From contig NZ_JAOVZR010000001.1 in the NCBI RefSeq assembly GCF_026619415.1, positions 2,108,001 through 2,172,000 on the forward strand: a stretch of 64,000 nucleotides of DNA, in the 5' to 3' direction. Shown here one piece after another: positions 1-8,590 of the stretch. Below the pieces are notes generated by a model that worked only from the letters and a program-made list of their open reading frames with translations, was not told where the DNA came from and made no database searches. The translations under genes and the position numbers were made by a program. This DNA comes from Hoeflea algicola. Its GTDB lineage: Bacteria; Pseudomonadota; Alphaproteobacteria; Rhizobiales; Rhizobiaceae. Position 1 is the stretch's first letter. Each line of letters begins with the position of its first letter.

Positions 1-435
1 CACCATTTGCCCCGCCTTGTGGCTCTCGCCCACCTGGAAATCGGTACTGGCGCTGACTTTCTTTCCTGACAGCCGACGGGTTATCTCGCCTTCTGGCGTC
101 CACGGCTCGGCGGCCTTCTGGGCAATTGCCCGCATCGGTCCCTCGGGGTCACCTGAAACCACCAGCGACAGCCGGTAGCGCTCGCCCTTTTCGAGCGTGA
201 TGCCGTTGATACCGAGAATGGCGTCCCACGGTTGCGCCGTGCCGCCATCCACCGCGCCACACAGGGCGCCTGCCCGATACTCGAATTTGATGTTGGGCGT
301 CGCCCACCAGTCGCCCACCAGCGCCGACTGGACGAACGTCGGGTCCGGTAGCTGTTCGGCGGCGGGTGCGGCGGAGGAAATGGCGAATGTCGCCAGCAAT
401 GCGGTGACGCCGATCATGGCCTTTGAATGCGTCAT
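1..435 (-). CDS. Secreted protein with carbohydrate-binding-like domain (3' part cut off by window edge)
   Basis: The reading frame is open for 145 codons from an ATG at 435 to the window edge, so only the N-terminal part is present. Residues 1-26 look like a Sec signal peptide, with a hydrophobic stretch and an Ala-rich cleavage region (SSAAPAA). After cleavage the protein starts with a DPTF motif. It continues with aromatic and Gly-rich strands resembling CBM4/9-type jelly-roll modules, which usually precede a glycoside hydrolase domain. A GGAA-like ribosome site precedes the ATG. The family call is by general resemblance only. The catalytic domain, if there is one, lies outside the window. 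Confidence 0.6.
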   Translation of the reverse strand, partial: MTHSKAMIGVTALLATFAISSAAPAAEQLPDPTFVQSALVGDWWATPNIKFEYRAGALCGAVDGGTAQPWDAILGINGITLEKGERYRLSLVVSGDPEGPMRAIAQKAAEPWTPEGEITRRLSGKKVSASTDFQVGESHKAGQMV

Positions 436-582
436 GTCTGGTTCCGGATTCGGTAATCGGGCATGGATCACGGTCCCGGCCTTTTCATGGCCGGATAGCC
501 GCATTGCATAGACTACCGACCAGACTAAACGGTCGTCGTGAAGAAATACTTAAATACCGCACCACCGCTACCGAACTGGTGG

Positions 583-1419
583 TCAGCCGGCAAGCCCCAG
601 AAACGCTCTGCACAGAGGATGCTGTGGGTCGGCCAGCCCGTCGATCACATTGAAATGATGCTTGTCGGTCTCCTCGATGATGCTCATCGGCGTCGCAAAC
701 CCGCGCCACATCTCATACAGCGCCCGGTTCTGTCGAACGAATTCCGGCCGCTCCGCCGCACCGACCCATGCGGTGACCGGAATGGCGCCGCGCGGTTCCA
801 GCAACACCGGGCTTTCCGATTGCGCCGTCCCTGTGTCGATTTTCAGGATCTCGTTCATTTCCGTGCGGACCAGCGGGCGCAGATCGTGGACGCCGGAGAT
901 CGGGGTCACCCCCGCCACCCGTGCAAGCACGGCTTGGGGCAACAGCGGCGTGCCGCTGATCATCCTTGCGACCAGTTGTCCGCCGGCCGAATGACCGGTC
1001 AGACGGATCGGGCCGTCGACCTGCCCGGCCGCAAAACTGATCGCTGCGGCAATCTCCTCGCCAATTCCGTCGATGCCAATATCGGGACACAGGGTGTAGC
1101 CTGGCATCGCCACCGCATAGCCATGCGCCAGCGGCCCTGCAGCCAGATGCGACCACACCGATCTGTCAAAGGCCTTCCAGTAGCCGCCATGCACGAATAC
1201 GGCCAGACCGTTGGGCGTACCCTCAGGCAGGAACAGATCAAGCCGGTTGCGTTCGCCCGGACCGTAAGCAAGCTCGAGCCGAGCCCTCCCTGCCGCCGCT
1301 GCCTGGTCGCGAAAAGCTTGCGCCAGTTCAGTCCATTTCGGCGGATACGTCCCGGCACCCTCAATATGAGCACCGTTGGCATAAGCATCGTCATAGTCCG
1401 CAATCGGGTAGTCAGTCAC
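583..1419 (-). CDS. Alpha/beta hydrolase, arylformamidase/esterase-like
   Basis: A 278-residue cytoplasmic hydrolase. An HGGYW motif (about residues 77-81) supplies the oxyanion hole and is typical of kynurenine formamidase and related esterases. GHSAGG holds the nucleophilic serine, and a C-terminal DKHHFN segment supplies the likely catalytic histidine. I place the start at the GTG at 1419 because GGAG lies upstream and the first residues (VTDYPIADYDD) look like a family N-terminus. The in-frame ATG at 1476 would add an uncharacteristic Cys/Arg-rich tail. It is divergent from preT and shares its upstream region. The substrate is unknown. A role with N-formyl or carbamoyl intermediates is possible but unproven, and no other tryptophan-catabolic genes are nearby. 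Confidence 0.75.
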   Translation of the reverse strand: MTDYPIADYDDAYANGAHIEGAGTYPPKWTELAQAFRDQAAAAGRARLELAYGPGERNRLDLFLPEGTPNGLAVFVHGGYWKAFDRSVWSHLAAGPLAHGYAVAMPGYTLCPDIGIDGIGEEIAAAISFAAGQVDGPIRLTGHSAGGQLVARMISGTPLLPQAVLARVAGVTPISGVHDLRPLVRTEMNEILKIDTGTAQSESPVLLEPRGAIPVTAWVGAAERPEFVRQNRALYEMWRGFATPMSIIEETDKHHFNVIDGLADPQHPLCRAFLGLAG

Positions 1420-1493
1420 AGCTACATATCTCCATTTACAGCATAATTGCCGGGCGGGGCGTGAAGTGCAATCCATCGCCGCATCGTAATTTT

Positions 1494-1530
1494 TTGATCA
1501 ACTGATAAAAAATTTGACCTTTTGATAAAA
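1494..1530. promoter_or_regulatory. Operator-like repeats upstream of preT
   Basis: This AT-rich patch holds TTGATCAACTGATAAA (1494-1509) and TTGACCTTTTGATAAA (1514-1529). The second copy matches 10 or 11 of the 14 defined positions of the RutR operator as I recall it (TTGACCA-NN-TGGTCAA). It closely matches a motif in the rutR/aminotransferase intergenic region (9366-9383, opposite strand). Binding by the RutR-like protein encoded at 8591-9298 is inferred. Confidence 0.45.
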
Positions 1531-1621
1531 CCAATTCATTCTTTCCCAATCGCGGCACCGGAGACGCTGAGGAGTAGCTCCGATCAAGACCGCAAAGAGG
1601 TTCTCGCAAAGAGGGGGTCCT

Positions 1622-2971
1622 ATGACTGTGTCCGAGACGAGCGACGTAAAGGCGAGGCGTTTGTCGAGCGCCGATTATGCCGACAATTTTTCAGACATCC
1701 ATCCGCCGCTGACGCCGCATGAGGCGCTGGTGGAAGCTGATCGATGCTATTTCTGCTACGATGCGCCGTGCATGACCGCGTGTCCGACATCGATCGACAT
1801 TCCGATGTTCATCCGCAAGATCCAGGCCGGCAATCCGGTAGGATCGGCCAAGACCATCTTCGACGAAAACATTCTCGGCGGCATGTGCGCTCGGGTCTGC
1901 CCCACCGAAACGCTGTGCGAAGAAGCCTGCGTGCGCGAAGCCGCGGAAGGCAAGCCGGTCAAGATCGGGCTGCTGCAGCGCCACGCCACCGATACCTTCA
2001 TGGAACGCGAGCAATCTCATCCGTTCCAGCGCGCCGCACCGACGGGCAAGAAGATCGCCGTTGTCGGCGCTGGCCCAGCGGGCCTTTCCTGCGCTCACCG
2101 GCTCGCCACCCACGGCCACGACGTCACCATCTTTGAAGCCCGCGAGAAAGCCGGTGGCCTCAACGAATATGGCATCGCCGCCTACAAGACGACCAATGAT
2201 TTTGCCCAGGACGAAGTTGAATTCGTCACCGAAATCGGCGGCATCAACATCGAAAACGGCAAGGCGCTGGGACGTGACGTCACCCTTGATCAACTGGCCA
2301 GCGATTACGACGCGGTCTTCCTCGGGCTAGGTTTGCCGGGCGTCAACGCGCTCGGAATGGAAGGCGAGGACGCAAACGGCGTGGTCGACGCTGTCGACTT
2401 CATCGGCGTGCTGCGTCAGGCAGAAGATCTTTCAGCCCTTGAAGTGGGACGCCGCATCGTGGTCATCGGCGGCGGCATGACCGCCATCGACGCGGCAATG
2501 CAGTCCAAGCTGCTGGGCGCCGAGGAAGTCACCATCGCCTACCGACGCGGCCAGGAACACATGAACGCCTCGCTCTACGAGCAGGAACTGGCCCAGACCC
2601 ACGGCGTCGTCATTCGCCACTGGATGATGCCCAACAGCCTGCATGTCAGCAATGGTGCGGTCACCGGCATCACCCTCGAGCGGACTGAACTCGATGCCAG
2701 CGGCAAGCTTTCTGGCACAGGTGAGACTGTGACGCTCGAAGTCGACCAGGTGTTCAAGGCAATCGGCCAGACGCCAGATGCCGGTCCGCTGGCAGGCGCA
2801 GACATCGCGCTTGAGAAGGGCCGCATCCGCACCGACGAGGCCCGCCGTACATCGCATCCCAAGATCTGGGCCGGCGGCGACTGCATTGCCGGTGGCGAAG
2901 ACCTCACCGTGGTCTCCGTCGAAGACGGCAAGATCGCCGCTGAAAGCATTCACCAGGCCCTGATCGGCTAG
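1622..2971 (+). CDS. preT: NAD-dependent dihydropyrimidine dehydrogenase, PreT (FAD/Fe-S) subunit
   Basis: A 449-residue subunit that takes electrons from NAD(P)H and passes them to PreA for reduction of uracil or thymine to the 5,6-dihydro forms, the first step of reductive pyrimidine catabolism. An N-terminal Fe-S domain has cysteines at about 42, 45, 50, 54 and again at 89, 93, 99, 103, as in the glutamate-synthase small-subunit/DPD family. A first dinucleotide fold begins at GAGPAG (149-154) and a second at GGGMTA (about 286-291). The C-terminus has the FAD-closing AGGDC motif. The ATG at 1622 follows a GAGGGG ribosome site. It is 13 bp upstream of preA, so the two are probably cotranscribed. 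Confidence 0.93.
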   Translation: MTVSETSDVKARRLSSADYADNFSDIHPPLTPHEALVEADRCYFCYDAPCMTACPTSIDIPMFIRKIQAGNPVGSAKTIFDENILGGMCARVCPTETLCEEACVREAAEGKPVKIGLLQRHATDTFMEREQSHPFQRAAPTGKKIAVVGAGPAGLSCAHRLATHGHDVTIFEAREKAGGLNEYGIAAYKTTNDFAQDEVEFVTEIGGINIENGKALGRDVTLDQLASDYDAVFLGLGLPGVNALGMEGEDANGVVDAVDFIGVLRQAEDLSALEVGRRIVVIGGGMTAIDAAMQSKLLGAEEVTIAYRRGQEHMNASLYEQELAQTHGVVIRHWMMPNSLHVSNGAVTGITLERTELDASGKLSGTGETVTLEVDQVFKAIGQTPDAGPLAGADIALEKGRIRTDEARRTSHPKIWAGGDCIAGGEDLTVVSVEDGKIAAESIHQALIG

Positions 2972-2984
2972 AGGAGGAAACATC

Positions 2985-4295
2985 ATGGCAGACCTTTCGA
3001 CCAATTTCCTCGGCATCAAATCCCCCAACCCGTTCTGGCTGGCCTCCGCGCCGCCGACCGACAAGGCCTATAATGTCGAGCGTGCCTTCGAAGCCGGCTG
3101 GGGCGGCGTTGTCTGGAAAACCCTTGGCGAAGCCGGCCCGCCGGTCGTCAACGTCAACGGCCCGCGCTACGGCGCCATCTGGGGTCCCGACCGGCGACTT
3201 CTCGGTCTCAACAACATCGAGCTGATTACCGACCGCGATCTCGAGATCAATCTGCGCGAGATCACCGAGGTCAAGAAACGCTGGCCCGATCGGGCGATGA
3301 TCGTCTCGATCATGGTGCCCTGCGACGAGCAAAGCTGGAAAGCGATCCTGCCGCGCGTCGAAGATACCGGCGCCGATGGCATTGAGCTCAATTTCGGCTG
3401 CCCGCACGGCATGAGCGAGCGCGGCATGGGCGCATCTGTCGGCCAGGTGCCCGAATACATTCAGATGGTGGCGGAATGGTGCAAGCAATATTGCCGCCTG
3501 CCGGTGATCGTCAAGCTGACCCCCAACATCACCGACATCCGCTACCCGGCCCGCGCCGCCAAGGCCGGAGGCGCCGATGCGGTGTCGCTGATCAACACCA
3601 TCTCGTCGATCGTCTCGATTGATCTCGACAATTTCGCACCGATGCCGACGATTGACGGCAAGGGTTCGCATGGCGGCTATTGCGGTCCGGCGGTCAAGCC
3701 GATTGCGCTCAACATGGTTGCCGAAATTGCGCGCGATGCTGAAACCCGCGGACTTCCGATCTCCGGGATCGGCGGCATCCAGACCTGGCGTGACGCTGCC
3801 GAATATATCGCGCTTGGCTGCGGCACTGTGCAGGTCTGCACCGCGGCGATGACCTACGGTTTCAAGATCGTCCAGGAAATGACGCAAGGCCTGTCGGACT
3901 GGATGGACGAGAAGGGTTACGCCACTCTCGCCGATTTCCAAGGCCGCGCCGTGCCCAACGTCACCGACTGGCAGCACCTCAATCTCAACTACATCACCAA
4001 GGCCAAGATTGATCAGGATCTCTGCATCAAGTGTGGCCGTTGCCACATCGCCTGCGAGGACACCTCGCACCAAGCCATCACATCGATGGTCGATGGTGTG
4101 CGGCATTTCGAGGTGATGGACGACGAGTGCGTCGGCTGCAATCTCTGCGTCAATGTCTGCCCGGTGGATGATTGCATCACCATGGTGGAAATGACCGAGG
4201 GCACCGATCCCCGCACCGGTCGTCCGATTGATCCGGATTACGCCAACTGGACCACCCACCCGAACAACCCGATGGCAAAGCAGGCAGCCGAATAA
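2985..4295 (+). CDS. preA: NAD-dependent dihydropyrimidine dehydrogenase, PreA (FMN/Fe-S) subunit
   Basis: A 436-residue catalytic subunit. A dihydroorotate-dehydrogenase-like TIM barrel occupies about residues 1-310 and binds FMN, with substrate-loop motifs NFGCPHGMSERGMG and KLTPNITDI. The C-terminal ferredoxin-like domain has two 4Fe-4S motifs: CIKCGRCHIAC (from about 346) and CVGCNLCVNVCP (from about 384). With PreT it reduces uracil/thymine. A strong AGGAGG ribosome site precedes the ATG. The segment corresponding to the mammalian catalytic-cysteine loop reads GASVGQ, without a cysteine (see findings). A hairpin with terminator character follows the stop codon. Confidence 0.93.
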   Translation: MADLSTNFLGIKSPNPFWLASAPPTDKAYNVERAFEAGWGGVVWKTLGEAGPPVVNVNGPRYGAIWGPDRRLLGLNNIELITDRDLEINLREITEVKKRWPDRAMIVSIMVPCDEQSWKAILPRVEDTGADGIELNFGCPHGMSERGMGASVGQVPEYIQMVAEWCKQYCRLPVIVKLTPNITDIRYPARAAKAGGADAVSLINTISSIVSIDLDNFAPMPTIDGKGSHGGYCGPAVKPIALNMVAEIARDAETRGLPISGIGGIQTWRDAAEYIALGCGTVQVCTAAMTYGFKIVQEMTQGLSDWMDEKGYATLADFQGRAVPNVTDWQHLNLNYITKAKIDQDLCIKCGRCHIACEDTSHQAITSMVDGVRHFEVMDDECVGCNLCVNVCPVDDCITMVEMTEGTDPRTGRPIDPDYANWTTHPNNPMAKQAAE

Positions 4296-4319
4296 GCCTG
4301 CCATCCTCGAGCAGATAAC

Positions 4320-4360
4320 AAGCCCCGGCTGCCATTGCGCCGGGGCTTGTTGCGTTTGGG
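4320..4360 (+). terminator. Rho-independent-like terminator after preTA
   Basis: A perfect 10-bp inverted repeat, AAGCCCCGGC (4320-4329) and GCCGGGGCTT (4339-4348), has a 9-nt loop and is followed by a moderately T-rich GTTGCGTTT. It lies 24 bp after the preA stop and would separate preTA from the lipoprotein gene. Confidence 0.75.
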
Positions 4361-4517
4361 GGACCTGCATTGTCTTGAGATACCCATAGCCCCCTCGCCT
4401 GCAACCGAAGCCGGCCTCCGGCAAAACCAAGCCAGCGCCGGAACGCCCCCTGTCAGTTGCCTTGCGCAGACCGGGTTGGTATCACTTCCAAATTACCGGG
4501 CGGGAGGCGTTTCAAAG

Positions 4518-5114
4518 ATGAGAATTCAAGCAATATTGGCGCTGATAGGTTGCCTTTTCCTGATGTCGTGTCAAACCATGTCGAAGGAAGAATGCGCGGT
4601 CGCAGACTGGCGCGTTGTCGGCGAGCAGGACGGAGCCGCCGGCTACAATCCGCAAGACCGGTTTGCCCGCCACGTCAAGGCTTGTGAAAAAGCCGGCGTC
4701 GCCGCCGACCAGACGCTTTGGTACGAGGGCTATCAGTTGGGCTTGCCGCGCTATTGCACACCGCTCAACGGCCTGAGTGTCGGCAGTCAGGGCAGATCCT
4801 ACGCCAATGTCTGCCCCGCCGATCTCGATCCCGGATTTCGCGATGGCTACGAACTGGGTCGGACCTACAACCGCAAGAAGAGCGAAATCCGCAGCGTGGA
4901 ATCACGCATCAGCACCCTTGAACGGGAAATCCGTGAAGACGAGGAACTGATCAATCAGGGCAAGGCCGACAAGCACGCGACCGAGCGCAAGATCGATTCC
5001 AGCCGGAGGACCATTCGCGGCCTCGAACGTGACATCCGACATCTGCAATCGGATCTGCGTCGGATCGAGGACGACATGGAAGACTTCCCCTACGATCATA
5101 CCCCGCGAACCTAG
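4518..5114 (+). CDS. DUF2799-like lipoprotein with C-terminal coiled coil
   Basis: A 198-residue exported lipoprotein. The signal peptide is short and hydrophobic and ends in LFLMSC, a lipobox with Cys18. A conserved block of the form W..VGEQDG..G, H...CEKAG, Y.EGY..GL..YC, NG...G, Y...CP (about 30-110) matches my recollection of DUF2799 lipoproteins. Residues about 115-190 are highly charged with heptad-like spacing and should form a coiled coil. The ATG at 4518 has a GGGAGG ribosome site. An in-frame start about 180 bp upstream overlaps the preA terminator and was not used. The function is unknown, and the location next to Pyd genes is probably incidental. Confidence 0.8.
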   Translation: MRIQAILALIGCLFLMSCQTMSKEECAVADWRVVGEQDGAAGYNPQDRFARHVKACEKAGVAADQTLWYEGYQLGLPRYCTPLNGLSVGSQGRSYANVCPADLDPGFRDGYELGRTYNRKKSEIRSVESRISTLEREIREDEELINQGKADKHATERKIDSSRRTIRGLERDIRHLQSDLRRIEDDMEDFPYDHTPRT

Positions 5115-5167
5115 ACGATTTCACGACAAGGCCGGAGTGGTCCGGCAGCCGCTACGAAAGCCCTAGC

Positions 5168-5806
5168 ATGGCTAACGACAAACTCGACCTCAAGCTCCTG
5201 GCAACCCGGACCCGGGACATTTATGAGCGAAACGCTGTCCGCTTCGACGCGGAACGATCAAAACGGCTGAATGAAAAACCTTGGCTCGACCGTTTTGCCG
5301 CATTGCTGCCCGCGGGTGCAGCCATTCTTGATGCAGGCTGCGGCGCCGGCGACCCGATCGCCGCCTATTTCACCGGAAAAGGTTTCAGGGTCACCGGCAT
5401 CGATCAGGCCAGGGCGATGATCGCGCTGGCGCGGGCCAGATACCCCGATGGCGAATGGCTTCTTGCCGATATGCGCGATCTCGAACTTGATCGCCGGTTC
5501 GACGGCATCATCGGCTGGAACAGCTTCTTTCATCTGACACAGGACGAACAGCGCACGACCCTTGCGCGGATGGCTGCTCACCTCAAGCCGGGCGGCGCAC
5601 TGATGCTAACGGTTGGGCCCGACAGTGGCGAAGTCGCTGGGCATGTCGGCGTCGACGATGTCTACCACTCCAGCCTTTCGCCCCGGCAATACCAGGACAT
5701 CCTCGAGAAATTCCAGCTTCGCATCGTCGATTTCGTCAAGGAAGATCCCGATTGTGCCTTGCAAACGGTGTTGTTGGCGCAAAAACATGCCGCCAACGAC
5801 CAATAA
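5168..5806 (+). CDS. Class I SAM-dependent methyltransferase
   Basis: A 212-residue protein. SAM-binding motif I is ILDAGCGAGDP (about 53-63), an acidic residue follows at the end of strand 2 (GIDQA), motif II is LLADMRDL, and a post-motif region reads LKPGGALMLTVG. No transmembrane segments or signal peptide are visible. The fold assignment is firm but the substrate is not evident. It is 53 bp downstream of the lipoprotein gene on the same strand and convergent with the AraC regulator. Confidence 0.85.
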   Translation: MANDKLDLKLLATRTRDIYERNAVRFDAERSKRLNEKPWLDRFAALLPAGAAILDAGCGAGDPIAAYFTGKGFRVTGIDQARAMIALARARYPDGEWLLADMRDLELDRRFDGIIGWNSFFHLTQDEQRTTLARMAAHLKPGGALMLTVGPDSGEVAGHVGVDDVYHSSLSPRQYQDILEKFQLRIVDFVKEDPDCALQTVLLAQKHAANDQ

Positions 5807-5843
5807 GGAGACACGGCTCACAATCGGCTATCCTGACCCGATG

Positions 5844-6614
5844 TCAGCGTGTCCGGACGCCCTCGGCTGAACTTCTTGCTGCCCCGCCGCGCATGGCCAG
5901 CGGGTTCTTGCCGAAATGCTGCCGGAACGCCCGGCCAAACCCCTCCGGCGACCGGTAGCCATAGCGCCGCGCGATGGCATCGACGCGGTCGCCCCTTTGC
6001 AGGTCCTGCCGCGCCAATGTAAGTCGCCACCGACGCAAATAGGCCGAAGGTGTCTCCCCCACGGTTGCCACGAACATCTCGGCGAAGCGGCTGAGCGACA
6101 GCCCGGCAATTGCCGCCAGATCCTCATTGCGCCATTGCCGGCCCGGCTGTGCATGAATCGTCACCAGCGCGCGGCTCAGCCGCGGATCGGACAATCCTGC
6201 CAGCAGCCCCGGTTTTGTCGATCCGGTTTCGATCTGCGCCCGCAGCAGCCGCACGATCAGCACTTCGCCCAACCGGTTGACCACGGAAGCCGAACCGCAG
6301 CGCGACGCTTCCAGTTCCGATTGTATCAGCGCCACCAGGCTTGCCGTCTGCGGATCACCTGACAGATCGAAATCGATTGCCTCGGGTAAGACGGCAATCA
6401 GCGGATTGGCATCACCGCCCCAATCAACCGCGGCCGAAAACAGCACGGTTTGCCCCGCCCACGCCGGGTCCAGCCGGTCGGCATCAAACCAGACATGCCG
6501 GGCAATGCCGGCTGCATCAGCCGTAACCACAAGCGTCGCCGCTTCCACGGGCGCCACCCGCACCTGCAGACTGAAGCGTTCCATCAGGGTTGTCAGGCGA
6601 TCAAATTCGGACAA
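5844..6614 (-). CDS. AraC-family transcriptional regulator with N-terminal cupin
   Basis: A 256-residue regulator. The N-terminal ~170 residues resemble the cupin-type effector domain of the AraC-binding (Cupin_6) class. The C-terminal ~90 residues carry two helix-turn-helix motifs (around LAAIAGLSLSRFAEMF and IARRYGYRSPEGFGRAF) with the usual FGKNPLAMR ending. It is divergent from the peroxiredoxin-like gene, with 87 bp between start codons, which suggests that it controls that gene. The effector is unknown. Confidence 0.87.
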   Translation of the reverse strand: MSEFDRLTTLMERFSLQVRVAPVEAATLVVTADAAGIARHVWFDADRLDPAWAGQTVLFSAAVDWGGDANPLIAVLPEAIDFDLSGDPQTASLVALIQSELEASRCGSASVVNRLGEVLIVRLLRAQIETGSTKPGLLAGLSDPRLSRALVTIHAQPGRQWRNEDLAAIAGLSLSRFAEMFVATVGETPSAYLRRWRLTLARQDLQRGDRVDAIARRYGYRSPEGFGRAFRQHFGKNPLAMRGGAARSSAEGVRTR

Positions 6615-6701
6615 ATCGGTGTTCCAGTCAGTTAATTCGGATTTTTCAAACTGAAATTACGCTACTATCCTGACACAACACCCATTGAAAGGCTTTTCTC
6701 C

Positions 6702-7238
6702 ATGCTCATGCCCCGCCAGAAAACTCCTGACCTGACGCTGCCCACTCTTGACCACGGCACGTTTGATCTTTCCACCGATGCATCGGAGCGGGGAACCGTC
6801 ATCTGCTTTTACCGCGGCCTGCACTGCCCGATCTGCGCCAACTACCTGACCGAAATGCAAAAGCGCGTCGCCGATTTTGCCGAACGTGGCGTCGCCACCA
6901 TTGCGATCAGCTCTGATGGCGAAGAGCGCACGCGGCAGATGGCCGACAAGATCGGCGCCGACACCTTGCGTTTCGGCTATGATCTTCCGCTGGAAAAGGC
7001 CCGCGAATGGGGGCTCTACATCTCGACTTCGCGCGGCAAGACCTCGATCGGCATCGAGGAGCCGGCGCTGTTTTCCGAGCCGGGCCTGTTCATGGTGACC
7101 CCGCAACAAACACTCTATTACGGCTCGGTTCAGACCATGCCATTTGTGCGTCCGCATTTCTCCGAGCTGGTCGGTGCGCTCGATTTTGCCATCAAGAACG
7201 ACTACCCGGCGCGCGGCGAATATGCCGGCGCGGTGTAA
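6702..7238 (+). CDS. Peroxiredoxin-like (AhpC/TSA, thioredoxin fold) protein
   Basis: A 178-residue cytoplasmic protein of the peroxiredoxin-like/AhpC-TSA superfamily. After an N-terminal strand and loop, the active site reads FYRGLHCPICANYL, with Cys42 and Cys45 in a CxxC arrangement at the site where typical peroxiredoxins have a single peroxidatic cysteine. The C-terminal half keeps the fold but has no obvious resolving cysteine, so a CxxC disulfide cycle is likely. A GAAAGG ribosome site supports ATG 6702. An internal ATG at 6708 is also possible. The divergent AraC gene is the probable regulator. The physiological substrate is unknown. Confidence 0.82.
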   Translation: MLMPRQKTPDLTLPTLDHGTFDLSTDASERGTVICFYRGLHCPICANYLTEMQKRVADFAERGVATIAISSDGEERTRQMADKIGADTLRFGYDLPLEKAREWGLYISTSRGKTSIGIEEPALFSEPGLFMVTPQQTLYYGSVQTMPFVRPHFSELVGALDFAIKNDYPARGEYAGAV

Positions 7239-7251
7239 TCAGCGGATTGAT

Positions 7252-7968
7252 CTAGATTGACCGAATGTTGACACGGGTGGAGAGGGCTTCGGCACTTTCC
7301 ACCCGTTCGGAATAGCGATCGACCAGATAGGCCGAACGGCCGCGGGTCAGCAGCGTGAACTTCATCAGTTCCTCCATCACATCGACGACACGGTTGTAAT
7401 AAGCCGACGGCAGCATCCGTCCCTGCTCGTCAAATTCGGCGTACGCCTTGGGCACCGAAGACTGATTGGGGATGGTAATCATCCGCATCCAGCGACCCAG
7501 CACCCGCATCTGGTTCAAACTGTTGTAACTCTGTGATCCACCGCAGACCTGCATCAATGCCAGTGTTCGCCCCTGGGTCGGACGGATTCCGCCGATCGGC
7601 GCCAGCGGCAGCCAGTCGATCTGGGTCTTCATCACCCCGGTCATGGCGCCATGGCGCTCCGGTGAACACCAGACCTGGGCTTCCGACCAGAGCGACAACT
7701 GCCGCAATTCCTCGACCTTGGGATGCTTCTCACTGTCTTCCGATACCAATGGCAGGCCGCTCGGATCAAACACCCGGACCTCGGCACCCAGCGCTTCCAG
7801 CACCCGCCGCGCCTCGTAGGTGAGAAACCGCGAATAGGAGCGTGCGCGCAACGACCCGTATAGCATCAGTACGCGTGGCGGGTGCTGCGGTTCATCAGGT
7901 AACGCCAGCCGTTCAGTATCAGGCGGGTTCAACTGGTCGGGATTGATATTGGGCATGCCATCTTTCAT
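7252..7968 (-). CDS. arsH: Arsenical resistance NADPH-FMN oxidoreductase ArsH
   Basis: A 238-residue flavodoxin-like protein. The FMN phosphate loop [11 protein letters not shown] follows PRVLMLYG. The family blocks [28 protein letters not shown] and [12 protein letters not shown] are all present. ArsH proteins oxidise trivalent organoarsenicals or act as NADPH-dependent FMN reductases/azoreductases. The ATG at 7968 overlaps the arsC stop codon by 4 bp (ATGA), so translation is probably coupled to arsC. Longer in-frame starts lie inside arsC and are unlikely. No arsenite exporter or ArsR repressor is present in the window. Confidence 0.92.
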   Translation of the reverse strand: MKDGMPNINPDQLNPPDTERLALPDEPQHPPRVLMLYGSLRARSYSRFLTYEARRVLEALGAEVRVFDPSGLPLVSEDSEKHPKVEELRQLSLWSEAQVWCSPERHGAMTGVMKTQIDWLPLAPIGGIRPTQGRTLALMQVCGGSQSYNSLNQMRVLGRWMRMITIPNQSSVPKAYAEFDEQGRMLPSAYYNRVVDVMEELMKFTLLTRGRSAYLVDRYSERVESAEALSTRVNIRSI

Positions 7969-8369
7969 GGTGCTTTGATCACTTCCCCGTCTTCCTTGGT
8001 GTAGGTAGCGCCCGGTGCAACATCGAGCAACGCAAACACCGTTTCCGACGGCCGGCACAGCGCCACCCCCTTGGCGGTGCAAGCGATCGGCCGGTTGACC
8101 AGCACCGGATGTTTGATCATCGCATCAAGGATGGCGTCGTCAGAAACTGATGGATCGGTAAGGCCGAGTTCTTCGGCAGGCGATTTCGACACCCGTAGCG
8201 CGCTGCGCAGAGTCAGCCCGGCGGCAGCAAAAAGCCCTTGCAATTGCGCGCGTGTCCAACCGGTTTTTTGATACTCGACAATAATCGGCTCGCCGGCAAC
8301 AGCGCGAATGATCTCAAGCACATTTCGCGACGTGCCGCAGCCGGGATTGTGGTGGATGACAATGCTCAT
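7965..8369 (-). CDS. arsC: Arsenate reductase, glutaredoxin-coupled type
   Basis: A 134-residue protein of the ArsC/Spx-like family. The active site [10 protein letters not shown] places the catalytic Cys at residue 11, as in glutaredoxin-dependent arsenate reductases, which convert arsenate to arsenite. Downstream arginines and the segment [20 protein letters not shown] fit the family. The ATG at 8369 is preceded by GAGGAA. It forms a two-gene operon with arsH by ATGA overlap. The genes needed to export the resulting arsenite are not seen here. Confidence 0.92.
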   Translation of the reverse strand: MSIVIHHNPGCGTSRNVLEIIRAVAGEPIIVEYQKTGWTRAQLQGLFAAAGLTLRSALRVSKSPAEELGLTDPSVSDDAILDAMIKHPVLVNRPIACTAKGVALCRPSETVFALLDVAPGATYTKEDGEVIKAP

Positions 8370-8590
8370 GATTGGTTCCTCTTCAGCTGGCATTCTAGCA
8401 AGATCTTGACCCGTCGCCGCCCGTAGATGCTGCTATGCAGCCCCGTACTCAAGCTCGGCCGGACCGGTCAAAACCCATCCCGCATAACGCAATCGTCCAC
8501 CCGGTACCAGCCACATATCATGAATTCTTGATAAACATACATCTCAACGCCTCGGGCCTGCCGAAGGGGACACGCTGCGCACACCAGATC

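Noticed and set aside
2904-4430. A 508-codon minus-strand frame opposite preA
   Set aside because: It is antisense to a strongly supported Fe-S enzyme, is rich in Arg/His/Gly/Asp as expected of a shadow frame in GC-rich DNA, and shows no family motif.
7252-8369. Mobile element carrying the arsenic genes
   Set aside because: No transposase, integrase, terminal repeats or target duplications are visible around arsC-arsH.
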